Below are positions 15,650 through 23,298 of a stretch of 34,128 nucleotides of DNA, piece by piece. Within the stretch, counting starts at the first letter, position 1, and each line of letters opens with the position of its first letter. The position numbers were made by a program, and so were the translations under genes. Origin of the DNA: JAVJPJ01 sp040217295. GTDB taxonomy: Bacteria; Pseudomonadota; Alphaproteobacteria; Rhodobacterales; Rhodobacteraceae. The notes below the pieces were generated by a model. The model had not been told where the DNA came from, ran no database searches, and saw only the letters and a list, made by a program, of their open reading frames with translations. Location: positions 1 through 34,128 of the forward strand of contig CAYWTM010000026.1 of assembly GCA_964460185.1 (NCBI GenBank), in the 5' to 3' direction.

Positions 15650-16316
15650 GCCCCTCATCCTCGGGTTTGATACATCGGCCGCGCATTGCGCGGCCGCTTT
15701 GCTGTCAGGCGACCGGATCCTCGCCCACCGGCAAGAAGCAATGACCAAAGGTCAGGCTGAACGCCTGATGCCGCTGATTGCGGCGGTGCTGGACGACGGC
15801 GGCGCAAACCTTGGCCAGTTGGATGCAATCGGCGTAGGCACCGGGCCGGGGAATTTTACCGGCCTTCGCATTTCGGTATCCGCCGCGCGGGGGCTGGCGC
15901 TGTCCTTGGGTATCCCGGCGGTGGGTGTGACCGGGTTCGATGCGCTGACCTCGGATCTGGCATCGGACCAACCGGCATTGGTGTTGATCCCTGCCCCGCG
16001 AAACGCGGCTTATGTTCAACTGCGCGGCCTGCCGGATCATGCGACAACACCCGGGCTGGTCCAGCAAGCAGATCCCCTGCCCGGTTTTCCGGCCGATATC
16101 AGCCCGATGCTGGTTACGCCGCGCGACGCGGTTCTGCCGGATCGGGACTGGTCCGGGTTCACCACGCGAATCGACGGTGCGGCGCTTGCGCCCGCCATCG
16201 CCCGGATTGCAGCGCGCCGCTACCAGTGGCCGGATCTGCCGCGCCCCGCACCCTTGTACCTGCGCGCAGCCGATGCAGCGCCCGCCCGCGACACGGGACC
16301 GGTTCTTCTGCCATGA
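15636..16316 (+). CDS. tsaB: tRNA threonylcarbamoyladenosine biosynthesis protein TsaB, CTG start
   Basis: TsaB is the partner of TsaD in making t6A37 in ANN-decoding tRNAs. The protein shows the ASKHA N-terminal strand ILGFDTSAAHCAAALLSGD, then GVGTGPGNFTGLRI and SAARGLALSLGIP, the most conserved TsaB blocks. The first ATG or TTG that could serve as start (TTG 15699) would remove the LGFDTSA strand. The frame upstream has no ATG, GTG or TTG; the best start is CTG 15636, giving a serine-threonine-led N-terminus and 226 residues. It has GAGG at 15626-15629, six bases before it, and overlaps nifU by 14 bases. The stop overlaps rimI as ATGA. Confidence 0.85.
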   Translation: MSTSEPLILGFDTSAAHCAAALLSGDRILAHRQEAMTKGQAERLMPLIAAVLDDGGANLGQLDAIGVGTGPGNFTGLRISVSAARGLALSLGIPAVGVTGFDALTSDLASDQPALVLIPAPRNAAYVQLRGLPDHATTPGLVQQADPLPGFPADISPMLVTPRDAVLPDRDWSGFTTRIDGAALAPAIARIAARRYQWPDLPRPAPLYLRAADAAPARDTGPVLLP

Positions 16317-16750
16317 CCCCCGCCCGCATGGCCGAATTGCACGCGCAAGCCTTTGCAGGGGGTGAGATCTGGACCGAAGCCGCCATTCGCGCGCTGCTGG
16401 TTCGCCCTGCAACGCATGTCGTGACCCTTGGCGATGACGGCTTTGCACTCTTGCAGATCCTGCCCCCCGAGGCGGAGCTGTTGACCATTGCCGTGGCCCC
16501 CGCGCGCCAGGGCCGTGGGATCGGTGCGGAGTTGCTGTCGAAAACCATGGCCGACGCCGCCCAAGCCGGTGCGGACACGCTGTTTCTAGAGGTCGCCGCC
16601 GACAATGCCGCCGCCCGCGCCCTGTATACCCGTGCGGGGTTCGCCCGGATCGGACGGAGAAAAGGCTATTTTGCAAGACCCGGCGCTGTGGCGCAGGACG
16701 CCTTGGTCCTGTCGTGTTTGCTACATGCCGAAAATTCCGGCACCCCATGA
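16313..16750 (+). CDS. rimI: RimI-type ribosomal-protein-alanine N-acetyltransferase (GNAT)
   Basis: A 145-residue GNAT acetyltransferase. LLTIAVAPARQGRGIGAELL is motif A, with the acetyl-CoA pyrophosphate loop RQGRGIG. TLFLEVAADNAAARALYTRAGFARIGRRKGYF is the RimI hallmark (LEVxxxNxxAxxLYxxxGF). It acetylates the N-terminal alanine of ribosomal protein S18 in the classical case; broader targets are known. ATG 16313 overlaps the tsaB stop by 4 bases, and tsaB-rimI adjacency is common in bacteria. The N-terminus is slightly short, starting directly at the first helix. Confidence 0.88.
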   Translation: MTPARMAELHAQAFAGGEIWTEAAIRALLVRPATHVVTLGDDGFALLQILPPEAELLTIAVAPARQGRGIGAELLSKTMADAAQAGADTLFLEVAADNAAARALYTRAGFARIGRRKGYFARPGAVAQDALVLSCLLHAENSGTP

Positions 16751-16923
16751 CCAGACTGACCTTGGGGCACCAAAAAGCATTGCCGGGCCGGGCAGAATCC
16801 AGTTGACCCCACCGCGCGCCTTTGCCCTTATTCCGGGCAGAAGATCGCATCGCGGTCTTATGCTCAATGGGAACCGCTGCCGGTCGAGCAGGCAGCGGAC
16901 CTGTCCAACCGGGAGAAATCTAC

Positions 16924-17919
16924 ATGACCATGATGAAATCGCTGATGGGGGCTGCTGCCGCGCTCGCCATGACCGCAGTCGGAGCGCTGGCAGAGCCGGC
17001 CATCATCTTCGACCTCGGCGGCAAGTTCGACCGTTCGTTCAACGAGGCCGCCTTCAACGGCGCCGAGCGTTGGGCGGATGAAACCGGCGGCACCTATCGC
17101 GAGATCGAGCTGCAGTCCGACGCACAGCGCGAACAGGCCATGCGCCGTCTGGCCGAAGCCGGCTCCAACCCGATCGTGATGGCGGGCTTCAGCCAGGCAT
17201 CCGCGCTGTCCGTGGTTGCGCCCGACTACCCCGACACCACCTTCGTCATCATCGATGGCGTGGTTGACGCGCCGAACGTGCGGTCGGTGGTGTTCTCCGA
17301 ACATGAAGGATCCTACCTGGTCGGCATGATGGCCGCGATGGCCTCTGAAACCGGCACGGTCGGCTTTGTCGGCGGCATGGACATTCCGCTGATCTCGCGC
17401 TTTGCGTGTGGCTATGCGCAGGGCGTCGTCGCCGTGAACCCCGACGCGACCGTGATCTCGAACATGACCGGCGATACACCGTCGGCCTGGAACGACCCGG
17501 TGCGCGGTGGCGAACTGACCCGTGGCCAGATCGCACAGGGCGCAGACGTGGTCTACGCGGCCGCAGGTGGCACGGGACTTGGCGTTCTTCAGGTGGCAGC
17601 CGACGAAGGCATCTTGTCGATCGGCGTGGACAGCAACCAGAACTACCTGCATCCCGGTTCGGTTCTGACCTCGATGATGAAGCGTGTGGACGTTGCCGTC
17701 TATGACGCCTTCACCAGCGGCGATGCCGTGGAAACCGGCTTCTTCGTCTTCGGACTGGCCGAGGAAGGCGTAGGCTTCGCGCTTGACGAGAACAACGCGG
17801 AACTCGTCTCGGAAGAGATGATCGCAGCCGTCGAAGCCGCCAGCGCCGGCATCATCTCGGGTGAGATCATGGTTCACAACTTCACCGAAGACGGCACCTG
17901 CCCCGTGCAGATGCAGTAA
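16924..17919 (+). CDS. BMP-family nucleoside-binding protein of an ABC importer
   Basis: A 331-residue periplasmic binding protein of the Bmp/PnrA (Med) family. The signal peptide ends at about ALA-EPAIIFD, with an alanine-rich core and no lipobox cysteine, so the mature protein should be soluble. FDLGGKFDRSFNEAAFNGAERW is the family's opening (D-x-S-F-N motif). Further on are VFSEHEGSYLVGMMAA, GFVGGMDIPLI, ARG-less GYAQGV, and GVDSNQNYLHPGSVLTSMMKRVD, where the ligand-contacting aspartate and asparagine lie. The ATPase, permeases and a phosphorylase follow, so purine nucleosides are the likely ligand. ATG 16924 has GGGAG at 8 bases. A terminator-like hairpin follows, fitting higher expression of this gene than of the membrane parts. 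Confidence 0.9.
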   Translation: MTMMKSLMGAAAALAMTAVGALAEPAIIFDLGGKFDRSFNEAAFNGAERWADETGGTYREIELQSDAQREQAMRRLAEAGSNPIVMAGFSQASALSVVAPDYPDTTFVIIDGVVDAPNVRSVVFSEHEGSYLVGMMAAMASETGTVGFVGGMDIPLISRFACGYAQGVVAVNPDATVISNMTGDTPSAWNDPVRGGELTRGQIAQGADVVYAAAGGTGLGVLQVAADEGILSIGVDSNQNYLHPGSVLTSMMKRVDVAVYDAFTSGDAVETGFFVFGLAEEGVGFALDENNAELVSEEMIAAVEAASAGIISGEIMVHNFTEDGTCPVQMQ

Positions 17920-17928
17920 TCCAGAACG

Positions 17929-17959
17929 CCCCGGCAGGATACACCTGACCGGGGTGTTT
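17929..17959 (+). terminator. Partial terminator/attenuator after the binding-protein gene
   Basis: CCCCGG-CAGG (17929-17938), loop ATACA, CCTG-A-CCGGGG (17944-17954) make a 10-bp stem with one bulge, followed by TGTTT and shortly GATTTT. It lies 10 bases after the binding-protein stop. Such an element usually lets only part of transcription proceed to the ATPase and permease genes. Confidence 0.7.
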
Positions 17960-17971
17960 CGATTTTCCGGC

Positions 17972-18003
17972 ACGGGCCGCGCACGGTAACGGTCGCGGCC
18001 CGT
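17972..18003 (+). other. Second strong RNA stem before the ATPase gene
   Basis: ACGGGCCGCG (17972-17981) and CGCGGCCCGT (17994-18003) form a perfect 10-bp stem with a 12-base loop, 35 bases before the ATPase start. No T run follows. It may block 3'-to-5' decay or mark an RNA processing point between binding protein and ATPase. Confidence 0.55.
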
Positions 18004-18037
18004 ACCACATAAAAAGACGACCCGAAGGGGACATGAC

Positions 18038-19576
18038 ATGACCACGCCGCCGCCCGCCATCGAGCTGAAGGGTATTTCCAAGGCCTTTGGCCCGGTGCAG
18101 GCGAACAAGGACATCTCCCTTTCCGTCCAGCCGGGTACGATCCATGGCATCGTGGGGGAAAACGGCGCGGGCAAATCGACCCTGATGTCCATCCTTTACG
18201 GGTTCTACAAGGCCGATAAGGGCGAAATCCTTATCAACGGCAAACCGACGCTGATCCCCGACAGCCAGGCCGCAATCCGCGCCGGCATCGGTATGGTCCA
18301 CCAACATTTCAAGCTGGTGGAAAACTTCACGGTGGTGGAAAATGTCATCCTCGGCGCCGAAGACGGCGCGCTCCTGCAGCCCTCGGTCAGCAAGGCCCGG
18401 AAACTGCTGACCGATCTCGCCCATGAATACGGGCTCGAGGTCAATCCCGATGCGGTGGTCGAAGATCTGTCCGTCGGCCACCAGCAGCGCGTCGAGATCC
18501 TGAAACAGCTTTACCGACAGGCCGACATCCTGATCCTGGATGAGCCCACCGGGGTTCTGACCCCGGCCGAGGCCGATCAGTTGTTCCGCATCCTCGGGCG
18601 ACTGAAGGAAGAGGGAAAGACCATCATCTTGATCACCCACAAGCTGCGCGAGATCATGGACGTGACCGACAGCGTATCGGTGATGCGGCGCGGACAGATG
18701 ACGGATACGGTCAAGACATCGGAAACCTCGCCCACCGAACTGGCCGAGATGATGGTGGGCCGCAAGGTGTTGCTGCGCGTGGACAAGGAACCGGCCCATC
18801 CCGGCGATGTGGTTCTGGACGTGCAGAACCTGCGCGTGGTCGACGACGCAGGTGTGGAACGCGTCAAAAGCATCTCGTTCCAGATCCGGGCCGGTGAAAT
18901 CCTTGGAATTGCGGGTGTGGCCGGAAATGGTCAGTCGGAACTGCTGGAGGTTCTGGGCGGCATGATCGCGGCACAAGGTGGGACCGTGACGCTCCACAAC
19001 CAAGACATCGATTTGACCGGCAAGTATTCCGACGGCCAATCCCGTCGCGCGCGCGGCATCGGGCATGTGCCCGAGGACCGGCAGGTCGAAGGCCTGATCA
19101 TGCCCTTCGAGGCATGGGAAAACGTGGCCTTCGGCTATCACAAGGATCCCAGGTACCAGGCCGGCATCCTGATGGACAATGCCGCGATCAAGGCAGATTG
19201 CGCCGACAAGATGGAACGCTACGACGTGCGCCCGCCGAATCCGCGCCTGCCCGCGCGCAACTTTTCGGGCGGCAACCAGCAAAAGATCGTCGTGGCCCGC
19301 GAAATGGATCGCATGCCCGATCTTCTATTGGTGGGCCAACCCACGCGCGGCGTCGATATCGGCGCGATCGAGTTCATTCACAAACAGATCATCGCCCTGC
19401 GGGACCAGGGCAAGGCAGTGCTGCTGGTATCGGTGGAACTGGACGAGATCATGGGCCTGTCGGACCGGATTGCCGTCATGTTCGACGGCAAGATCATGGG
19501 TGAGCGGCTGCCATCCGAAACCAATGAAAACGAGCTTGGCCTGCTGATGGCCGGGGTGACCGAGGGGGCCGCATAA
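18038..19576 (+). CDS. Double-domain ABC ATPase of the nucleoside importer
   Basis: A 512-residue ATPase with two ABC cassettes, as in ribose/galactose/nucleoside importers. The first cassette has GENGAGKST (40-48), HQHFKLVENFTVVEN (Q-loop), LSVGHQQRVEI and ILILDEPTGVL. The second has a degenerate Walker A, GVAGNGQSE, an intact FSGGNQQK signature and LLLVGQPTRGVDIGA, where Gln replaces the usual Walker B glutamate, as is normal for the C-terminal half of this family. So only one site is expected to be fully catalytic. ATG 18038 follows AAGGGGAC; another ATG lies 5 bases earlier out of frame. Its stop TAA shares one base with the next start (TAATG). Confidence 0.9.
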   Translation: MTTPPPAIELKGISKAFGPVQANKDISLSVQPGTIHGIVGENGAGKSTLMSILYGFYKADKGEILINGKPTLIPDSQAAIRAGIGMVHQHFKLVENFTVVENVILGAEDGALLQPSVSKARKLLTDLAHEYGLEVNPDAVVEDLSVGHQQRVEILKQLYRQADILILDEPTGVLTPAEADQLFRILGRLKEEGKTIILITHKLREIMDVTDSVSVMRRGQMTDTVKTSETSPTELAEMMVGRKVLLRVDKEPAHPGDVVLDVQNLRVVDDAGVERVKSISFQIRAGEILGIAGVAGNGQSELLEVLGGMIAAQGGTVTLHNQDIDLTGKYSDGQSRRARGIGHVPEDRQVEGLIMPFEAWENVAFGYHKDPRYQAGILMDNAAIKADCADKMERYDVRPPNPRLPARNFSGGNQQKIVVAREMDRMPDLLLVGQPTRGVDIGAIEFIHKQIIALRDQGKAVLLVSVELDEIMGLSDRIAVMFDGKIMGERLPSETNENELGLLMAGVTEGAA

Positions 19577-20694
19577 TGGACAAGATGCCGAAATGGGCCG
19601 ATGTCATCCTGATCCCCATGATCAGTGTGATCCTGGCCCTTCTCGTCTCGGGGCTTGCGGTTGTCTTCATCGGGGAAAGCCCGATCGAGGCCATGACGGT
19701 CATGGTGCGCGGCGCCTTCGGGTCCGCCTATGGGTGGGGCTACACGCTGTATTACGCGACCAACTTCATCTTTACCGGGCTTGCCGTGGCGGTCGCGTTT
19801 CACGCGCGCATGTTCAATATCGGCGGCGAGGGGCAAGCGTCGCTTGGCGGGTTGGGCGTTGCCATCGTGCTCTTGTCGGTCGCGTGGCCGCATTGGACCG
19901 TCGCGCTGATTGCCGCGATTGCGGGCTCGGCATTGTTCGGGGCAGCCTGGGCCACGATCCCGGCCTACCTGCAGGCCAAACGCGGCAGCCATATCGTGAT
20001 CACCACGATCATGTTCAACTATATCGCGGCCTCGTTGTTGGTCTATCTGCTGGTCAACGTGTTCCGCGTCGAAGGGTCGATGGCGCCCGAAACCGCGCGC
20101 TTTGCCGAAGCCATGCACCTGCCCAGTGCCGCGGATTTCGCGAGCTTTCTGGGGTTCCGGGGCTCCACGCCGCTCAACATCACCTTCTTCATCGCGCTGC
20201 TGGCCTGTGTCGGTGTGTGGATCCTGATCTGGCGTACCCGGCTTGGCTACGAAATCCGCGCCTTTGGCCATTCCGAAACCGCCGCCGTCTATGCCGGGAT
20301 CAATCCGACCCGGATCATCATGGTCTCGATGCTGATATCGGGCGGATTGTCGGGGATGATGGCGATCAATGTCGTCATGGGCGAGGCCGAGCGGTTGGTG
20401 CTCAACTTCGTCGAGGGCGCGGGCTTCGTCGGGATCGCTGTCGCGCTCATGGGGCGGTCGCATCCCGTGGGCGTGGTGCTGGCGGCCTTGCTTTTCGGGG
20501 CGCTCTACCAAGGTGGGGCCGAATTGCAATTCGAGATGCCCGCGATCAGCCGCGAGATGATCCTGGTGATCCAGGCGCTGGTGATCTTGTTCACCGGGGC
20601 GCTCGACAACATGGTGCGCATGCCCATGGAAAGCCTGTTCCTGTCGCTGCGCAGCCGCCGGGACGCGGCTGAACAACGTAGTCCGGCGGAGTGA
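19576..20694 (+). CDS. Nucleoside ABC importer permease 1
   Basis: A 372-residue inner-membrane permease of the BPD_transp_2 family. It has a long hydrophobic profile with about nine to ten helices, NIGGEGQASLGGLG in the first third (family motif), GSHIVITTIMFNYIAASLLVYLL, and the conserved cytoplasmic coupling segment WRTRLGYEIRAFGHSETAAVYAGI (about 216-239) that contacts the ATPase. It ends with a charged cytoplasmic tail. Start ATG 19576 overlaps the ATPase stop. It pairs with permease 2 to form the channel. A 29-codon reading frame lies between the two permeases. Confidence 0.9.
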   Translation: MDKMPKWADVILIPMISVILALLVSGLAVVFIGESPIEAMTVMVRGAFGSAYGWGYTLYYATNFIFTGLAVAVAFHARMFNIGGEGQASLGGLGVAIVLLSVAWPHWTVALIAAIAGSALFGAAWATIPAYLQAKRGSHIVITTIMFNYIAASLLVYLLVNVFRVEGSMAPETARFAEAMHLPSAADFASFLGFRGSTPLNITFFIALLACVGVWILIWRTRLGYEIRAFGHSETAAVYAGINPTRIIMVSMLISGGLSGMMAINVVMGEAERLVLNFVEGAGFVGIAVALMGRSHPVGVVLAALLFGALYQGGAELQFEMPAISREMILVIQALVILFTGALDNMVRMPMESLFLSLRSRRDAAEQRSPAE

Positions 20695-20699
20695 CGGTG

Positions 20700-20789
20700 A
20701 TGATGCAGGCAAATCAGCTGGCGAACATGGATCTGACCATGGGCATCTGCCCCAATGTCGCGCCCGTATGCGCCACCAGCCGGAGTTGA
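20700..20789 (+). CDS. Candidate 29-residue micro-ORF between the permeases
   Basis: ATG 20700 (a second ATG follows directly) has GGAG at 8 bases upstream, and the frame closes at TGA 20787-20789, just 4 bases before the ATG of permease 2. The peptide is short and Met-rich, with two cysteines (codons 17 and 24) and no membrane segment. It fills the only sizeable gap inside an otherwise tightly overlapping operon. Translation of it would deliver ribosomes to the permease 2 start. Its own ribosome site and exact fit support it; the length alone proves nothing. Confidence 0.35.
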   Translation: MMQANQLANMDLTMGICPNVAPVCATSRS

Positions 20790-20793
20790 GATC

Positions 20794-21771
20794 ATGGATT
20801 TTCTGACCATCCTGCAAATCCTGGACTCGACCGTGCGACTGGCCACGCCCTTGTTGTTGGCATGTCTGGCGGGGCTGTATTCGGAACGGGCCGGGGTCTT
20901 TGACATCGGGCTGGAGGGCAAGATCCTGGCATCGGCGTTCTTTTCGGCAGCCGTCGCCTTTACATCGGGGTCTGTCTGGGTCGGGCTGTGCGCTGGCATT
21001 GCCGCGTCGATGGCGCTGGCGCTGCTGCATGGGGCCGCATCGATCACGTTCCGCGGCAATCAGCTGATCTCGGGCGTTGCGATCAATTTTCTTGCTGCGG
21101 GCGTGACGGTTGTGATCGCGCAGACCTGGTTCTCGCAAGGTGGCCGCACGCCGGCCCTGTCGGGGGACGCGCGGTTCGACAATATCGTGTTCCCGGGCGC
21201 CGAATCCACGATGCGTGGGGTCGCGCAACAAGGGCCCTTGGGACAGGTCTATTCCGAACTGATTTCGGGCCATTCGATCCTCGTCTACGTGGCTCTCTTG
21301 ATCGTGCCACTGACGTGGTGGGTCCTGTTTCGCACCCGGTTCGGTCTTCGCCTGCGCGCCGTCGGGGAAAACCCGGCGGCGGTCGATACGGCGGGCGTAT
21401 CCGTCGTGGGGCTGCGCTACGCGGCCGTGATGATCGCGGGCGTGTTGTGCGGGCTGGCGGGCGCATACCTGGCCACGGGCCTGTCAGCCGGCTTTGTGAA
21501 AGACATGAGCGCGGGCCGCGGTTTCATAGCGCTGGCGGCCCTGATCTTTGCAAAGTGGCGGCCATGGTATGCATTGTCGGCGTGTCTGCTGTTCGGCCTG
21601 CTGGATGCCATCGGCAACCGCTACCAGAACATCCAGATGGGTGAGCTTATCATTCCCGTGCAGTTCATGCAGGCCCTGCCCTACATCCTGACGGTCATCA
21701 TCCTTGCGGGGTTTGTCGGAAAGGCCATCCCGCCCCGTGCCGGAGGCGAACCCTATGTCAAAGAACGCTGA
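20794..21771 (+). CDS. Nucleoside ABC importer permease 2
   Basis: A 325-residue permease of the same BPD_transp_2 family as permease 1. LYSERAGVFDIGLEGKIL (about 30-47) is the standard N-terminal motif of this second subunit. WWVLFRTRFGLRLRAVGENPAAVDTAGV (about 180-207) is the coupling region with the conserved RAVGENPxAxxxxGI pattern. Then GRGFIALAALIFAKWRPW and the C-terminal helices follow. I start at ATG 20794 with GGAG at 8 bases; an upstream in-frame ATG at 20755 would overlap the micro-ORF and adds residues unlike the family. Its 3' end overlaps the phosphorylase gene by 17 bases. Confidence 0.9.
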   Translation: MDFLTILQILDSTVRLATPLLLACLAGLYSERAGVFDIGLEGKILASAFFSAAVAFTSGSVWVGLCAGIAASMALALLHGAASITFRGNQLISGVAINFLAAGVTVVIAQTWFSQGGRTPALSGDARFDNIVFPGAESTMRGVAQQGPLGQVYSELISGHSILVYVALLIVPLTWWVLFRTRFGLRLRAVGENPAAVDTAGVSVVGLRYAAVMIAGVLCGLAGAYLATGLSAGFVKDMSAGRGFIALAALIFAKWRPWYALSACLLFGLLDAIGNRYQNIQMGELIIPVQFMQALPYILTVIILAGFVGKAIPPRAGGEPYVKER

Positions 21772-22558
21772 AGCGCTGGCCGCTCGGATCCGGGCGGTGG
21801 CAGGCGATGCCGCCCCTGTTTACGGCCTTGTTCTGGGATCGGGCCTTGGCCATCTGGCGGATACCGTGGACGGCGTGGCGATCGACTATGCCGACCTGCC
21901 GGGGTTTCCTCATGCAGGCGTCTCGGGCCACAATCCGAAACTGGTGATCGGCGACCTGGAAGGCACCCGCGTCGCCATATTCGGCGGTCGGGCGCATTAC
22001 TACGAATCCGGTCGGGGCGATGCCATGCGCCTGCCGCTGGAGGTGCTGAAAGCCCTGGGGGGCGAGCGGCTGATCCTGACCAATGCGGCCGGGTCCATGC
22101 ACCCTGATCTGAACCCCGGCGATCTGATGCTGCTCAATGATCACATCAATTTCTCGGGCCTGAACCCGCTGATCGGGGAACCGACCGATGCCCGGTTCGT
22201 TCCGATGACCGAGGCCCATGACCCGACCATGCGCGCAGACCTCAAGGCCGCCGCACTGTCCGAGGGCATTCCCCTGATGGACGGGGTCTATGCGTGGTAT
22301 TCCGGCCCCTCCTTCGAGACGCCCGCCGAAATCCGCGCGATCCGGACATTGGGCGCGGATGCCGTGGGGATGTCCACCGTTCCCGAAGTGATCCTGGCCC
22401 GTTTCCTTGGCCTGAAAGTCGCGGCGATTTCGACGATCACCAACAAGGCGGCCGGCCTGTCAGACGAAAACATCAGCCACGAACACACCAAGGCGATGGC
22501 ACCTCTTGGCGCGGCGAAACTGGAACGGATATTGCGCCGGATGCTGCGCGAAACCTGA
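21755..22558 (+). CDS. Purine nucleoside phosphorylase, trimeric (PNP/MTAP) class
   Basis: A 267-residue phosphorylase that splits purine nucleosides with phosphate into base and (deoxy)ribose-1-phosphate. Landmarks are LVLGSGLG (26-32, phosphate loop), GGRAHYYESG (78-87, the GRxHxYEG motif), LTNAAGSM, YAWYSGPSFETPAEIR, GMSTVPEVILAR (ribose-binding methionine) and STITNKAAGL (base-binding asparagine). The Asn suggests 6-oxopurines (inosine, guanosine). ATG 21755 lies within the end of permease 2 with GGAGG upstream, so it belongs to the importer operon: nucleosides are imported and then cleaved. It converges with the DeoD-type gene 32 bases further on. Confidence 0.9.
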   Translation: MSKNAEALAARIRAVAGDAAPVYGLVLGSGLGHLADTVDGVAIDYADLPGFPHAGVSGHNPKLVIGDLEGTRVAIFGGRAHYYESGRGDAMRLPLEVLKALGGERLILTNAAGSMHPDLNPGDLMLLNDHINFSGLNPLIGEPTDARFVPMTEAHDPTMRADLKAAALSEGIPLMDGVYAWYSGPSFETPAEIRAIRTLGADAVGMSTVPEVILARFLGLKVAAISTITNKAAGLSDENISHEHTKAMAPLGAAKLERILRRMLRET

Positions 22559-22590
22559 TCCACCAGCGCTGGGCTGTGGTTCAGGACGGT

Positions 22591-23295
22591 TCAGGCAAAC
22601 GCCGCCTCAAGCGCGATTTCCACCATGTCGGAAAAACTGGATTGCCGGTCCTGCGAGGACAGTTCTTCGTGGGTCACCAAGTGATCCGAAACCGTCAGAA
22701 CAGCCAGCGCACGGCATCCGTAGCGCGCTGCCAGAATATACAACTCGGCCGCCTCCATTTCGACGGCAAGAACGCCGTGACGCATCATCTGTTCGTTCAG
22801 ATCGGGGCGCTCATCATAAAAGACGTCCGACGAATAGATGCCGCCGACATGCACGGGGATGTCCCTGGCCAGGGCCGCATTGTGCGCCGCCTGCAAGAGC
22901 CCGAAATCGGCGCAGGGCGCAAAATTGAGGTCCTTGAAAATGCCGCGCGACGGGGTCGACAGGGTCGACGATGTCATCGCCAGGATCACATCCCTGAGCT
23001 TGACATCCGCCTGCATGGCGCCGGTCGATCCGATCCGGATCAGCGTTTTGGCACCGTAGTCGCGGATCAGTTCGTTGGCATAGATCGACAGGCTCGGCAT
23101 ACCCATCCCGGACCCGTGAATCGTAACGCGCTGTCCTTTCCAGGTGCCGGTAAACCCGTACATCCCGCGCACGTCATTGACGCGCACGGGATCTGTCAGA
23201 AATGTCTCGGCCGCCCATTTGGCACGCAGCGGATCGCCGGGTAAAAGCACCGTTTCGGCAATTTCACCACGTTTTGCACCAATATGGACAGTCAT
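22591..23295 (-). CDS. deoD: DeoD-type (hexameric) purine nucleoside phosphorylase
   Basis: A 234-residue enzyme of the NP-I, DeoD class, distinct from the trimeric enzyme opposite. VLLPGDPLRAK (phosphate site), RVTIHGSGMGMPSLSIY, RIGSTGAMQ (Arg in the phosphate pocket), AVEMEAAELY (ribose-binding Met-Glu) and VLTVSDHL with the catalytic aspartate are all visible. DeoD enzymes take adenosine as well as inosine and guanosine, so the pair would cover both amino- and oxopurines. ATG 23295 begins 3 bases after the stop of the H-NS-family gene and has no clear ribosome site of its own, suggesting coupled translation. Confidence 0.9.
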   Translation of the reverse strand: MTVHIGAKRGEIAETVLLPGDPLRAKWAAETFLTDPVRVNDVRGMYGFTGTWKGQRVTIHGSGMGMPSLSIYANELIRDYGAKTLIRIGSTGAMQADVKLRDVILAMTSSTLSTPSRGIFKDLNFAPCADFGLLQAAHNAALARDIPVHVGGIYSSDVFYDERPDLNEQMMRHGVLAVEMEAAELYILAARYGCRALAVLTVSDHLVTHEELSSQDRQSSFSDMVEIALEAAFA

Positions 23296-23298
23296 CGA

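Noticed and set aside
16803..16833. TTGACC and TTATTC as a promoter for the BMP operon
   Set aside because: The spacing is 19 bases and the -10 match is poor, so I did not list it as a feature, although a promoter must lie between rimI and the binding-protein gene or further upstream.
16864..18192. A 442-codon minus-strand frame opposite the BMP binding-protein gene
   Set aside because: It spans two terminator-like hairpins and the start of the ATPase gene, and has the same low-complexity antisense composition.
19378..21273. A 631-codon open frame on the minus strand opposite the nucleoside permeases
   Set aside because: Its product is rich in Arg, Asp, Gln and His with no domain, and it mirrors well-recognised permease and ATPase genes. 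It is a by-product of high GC codon use.
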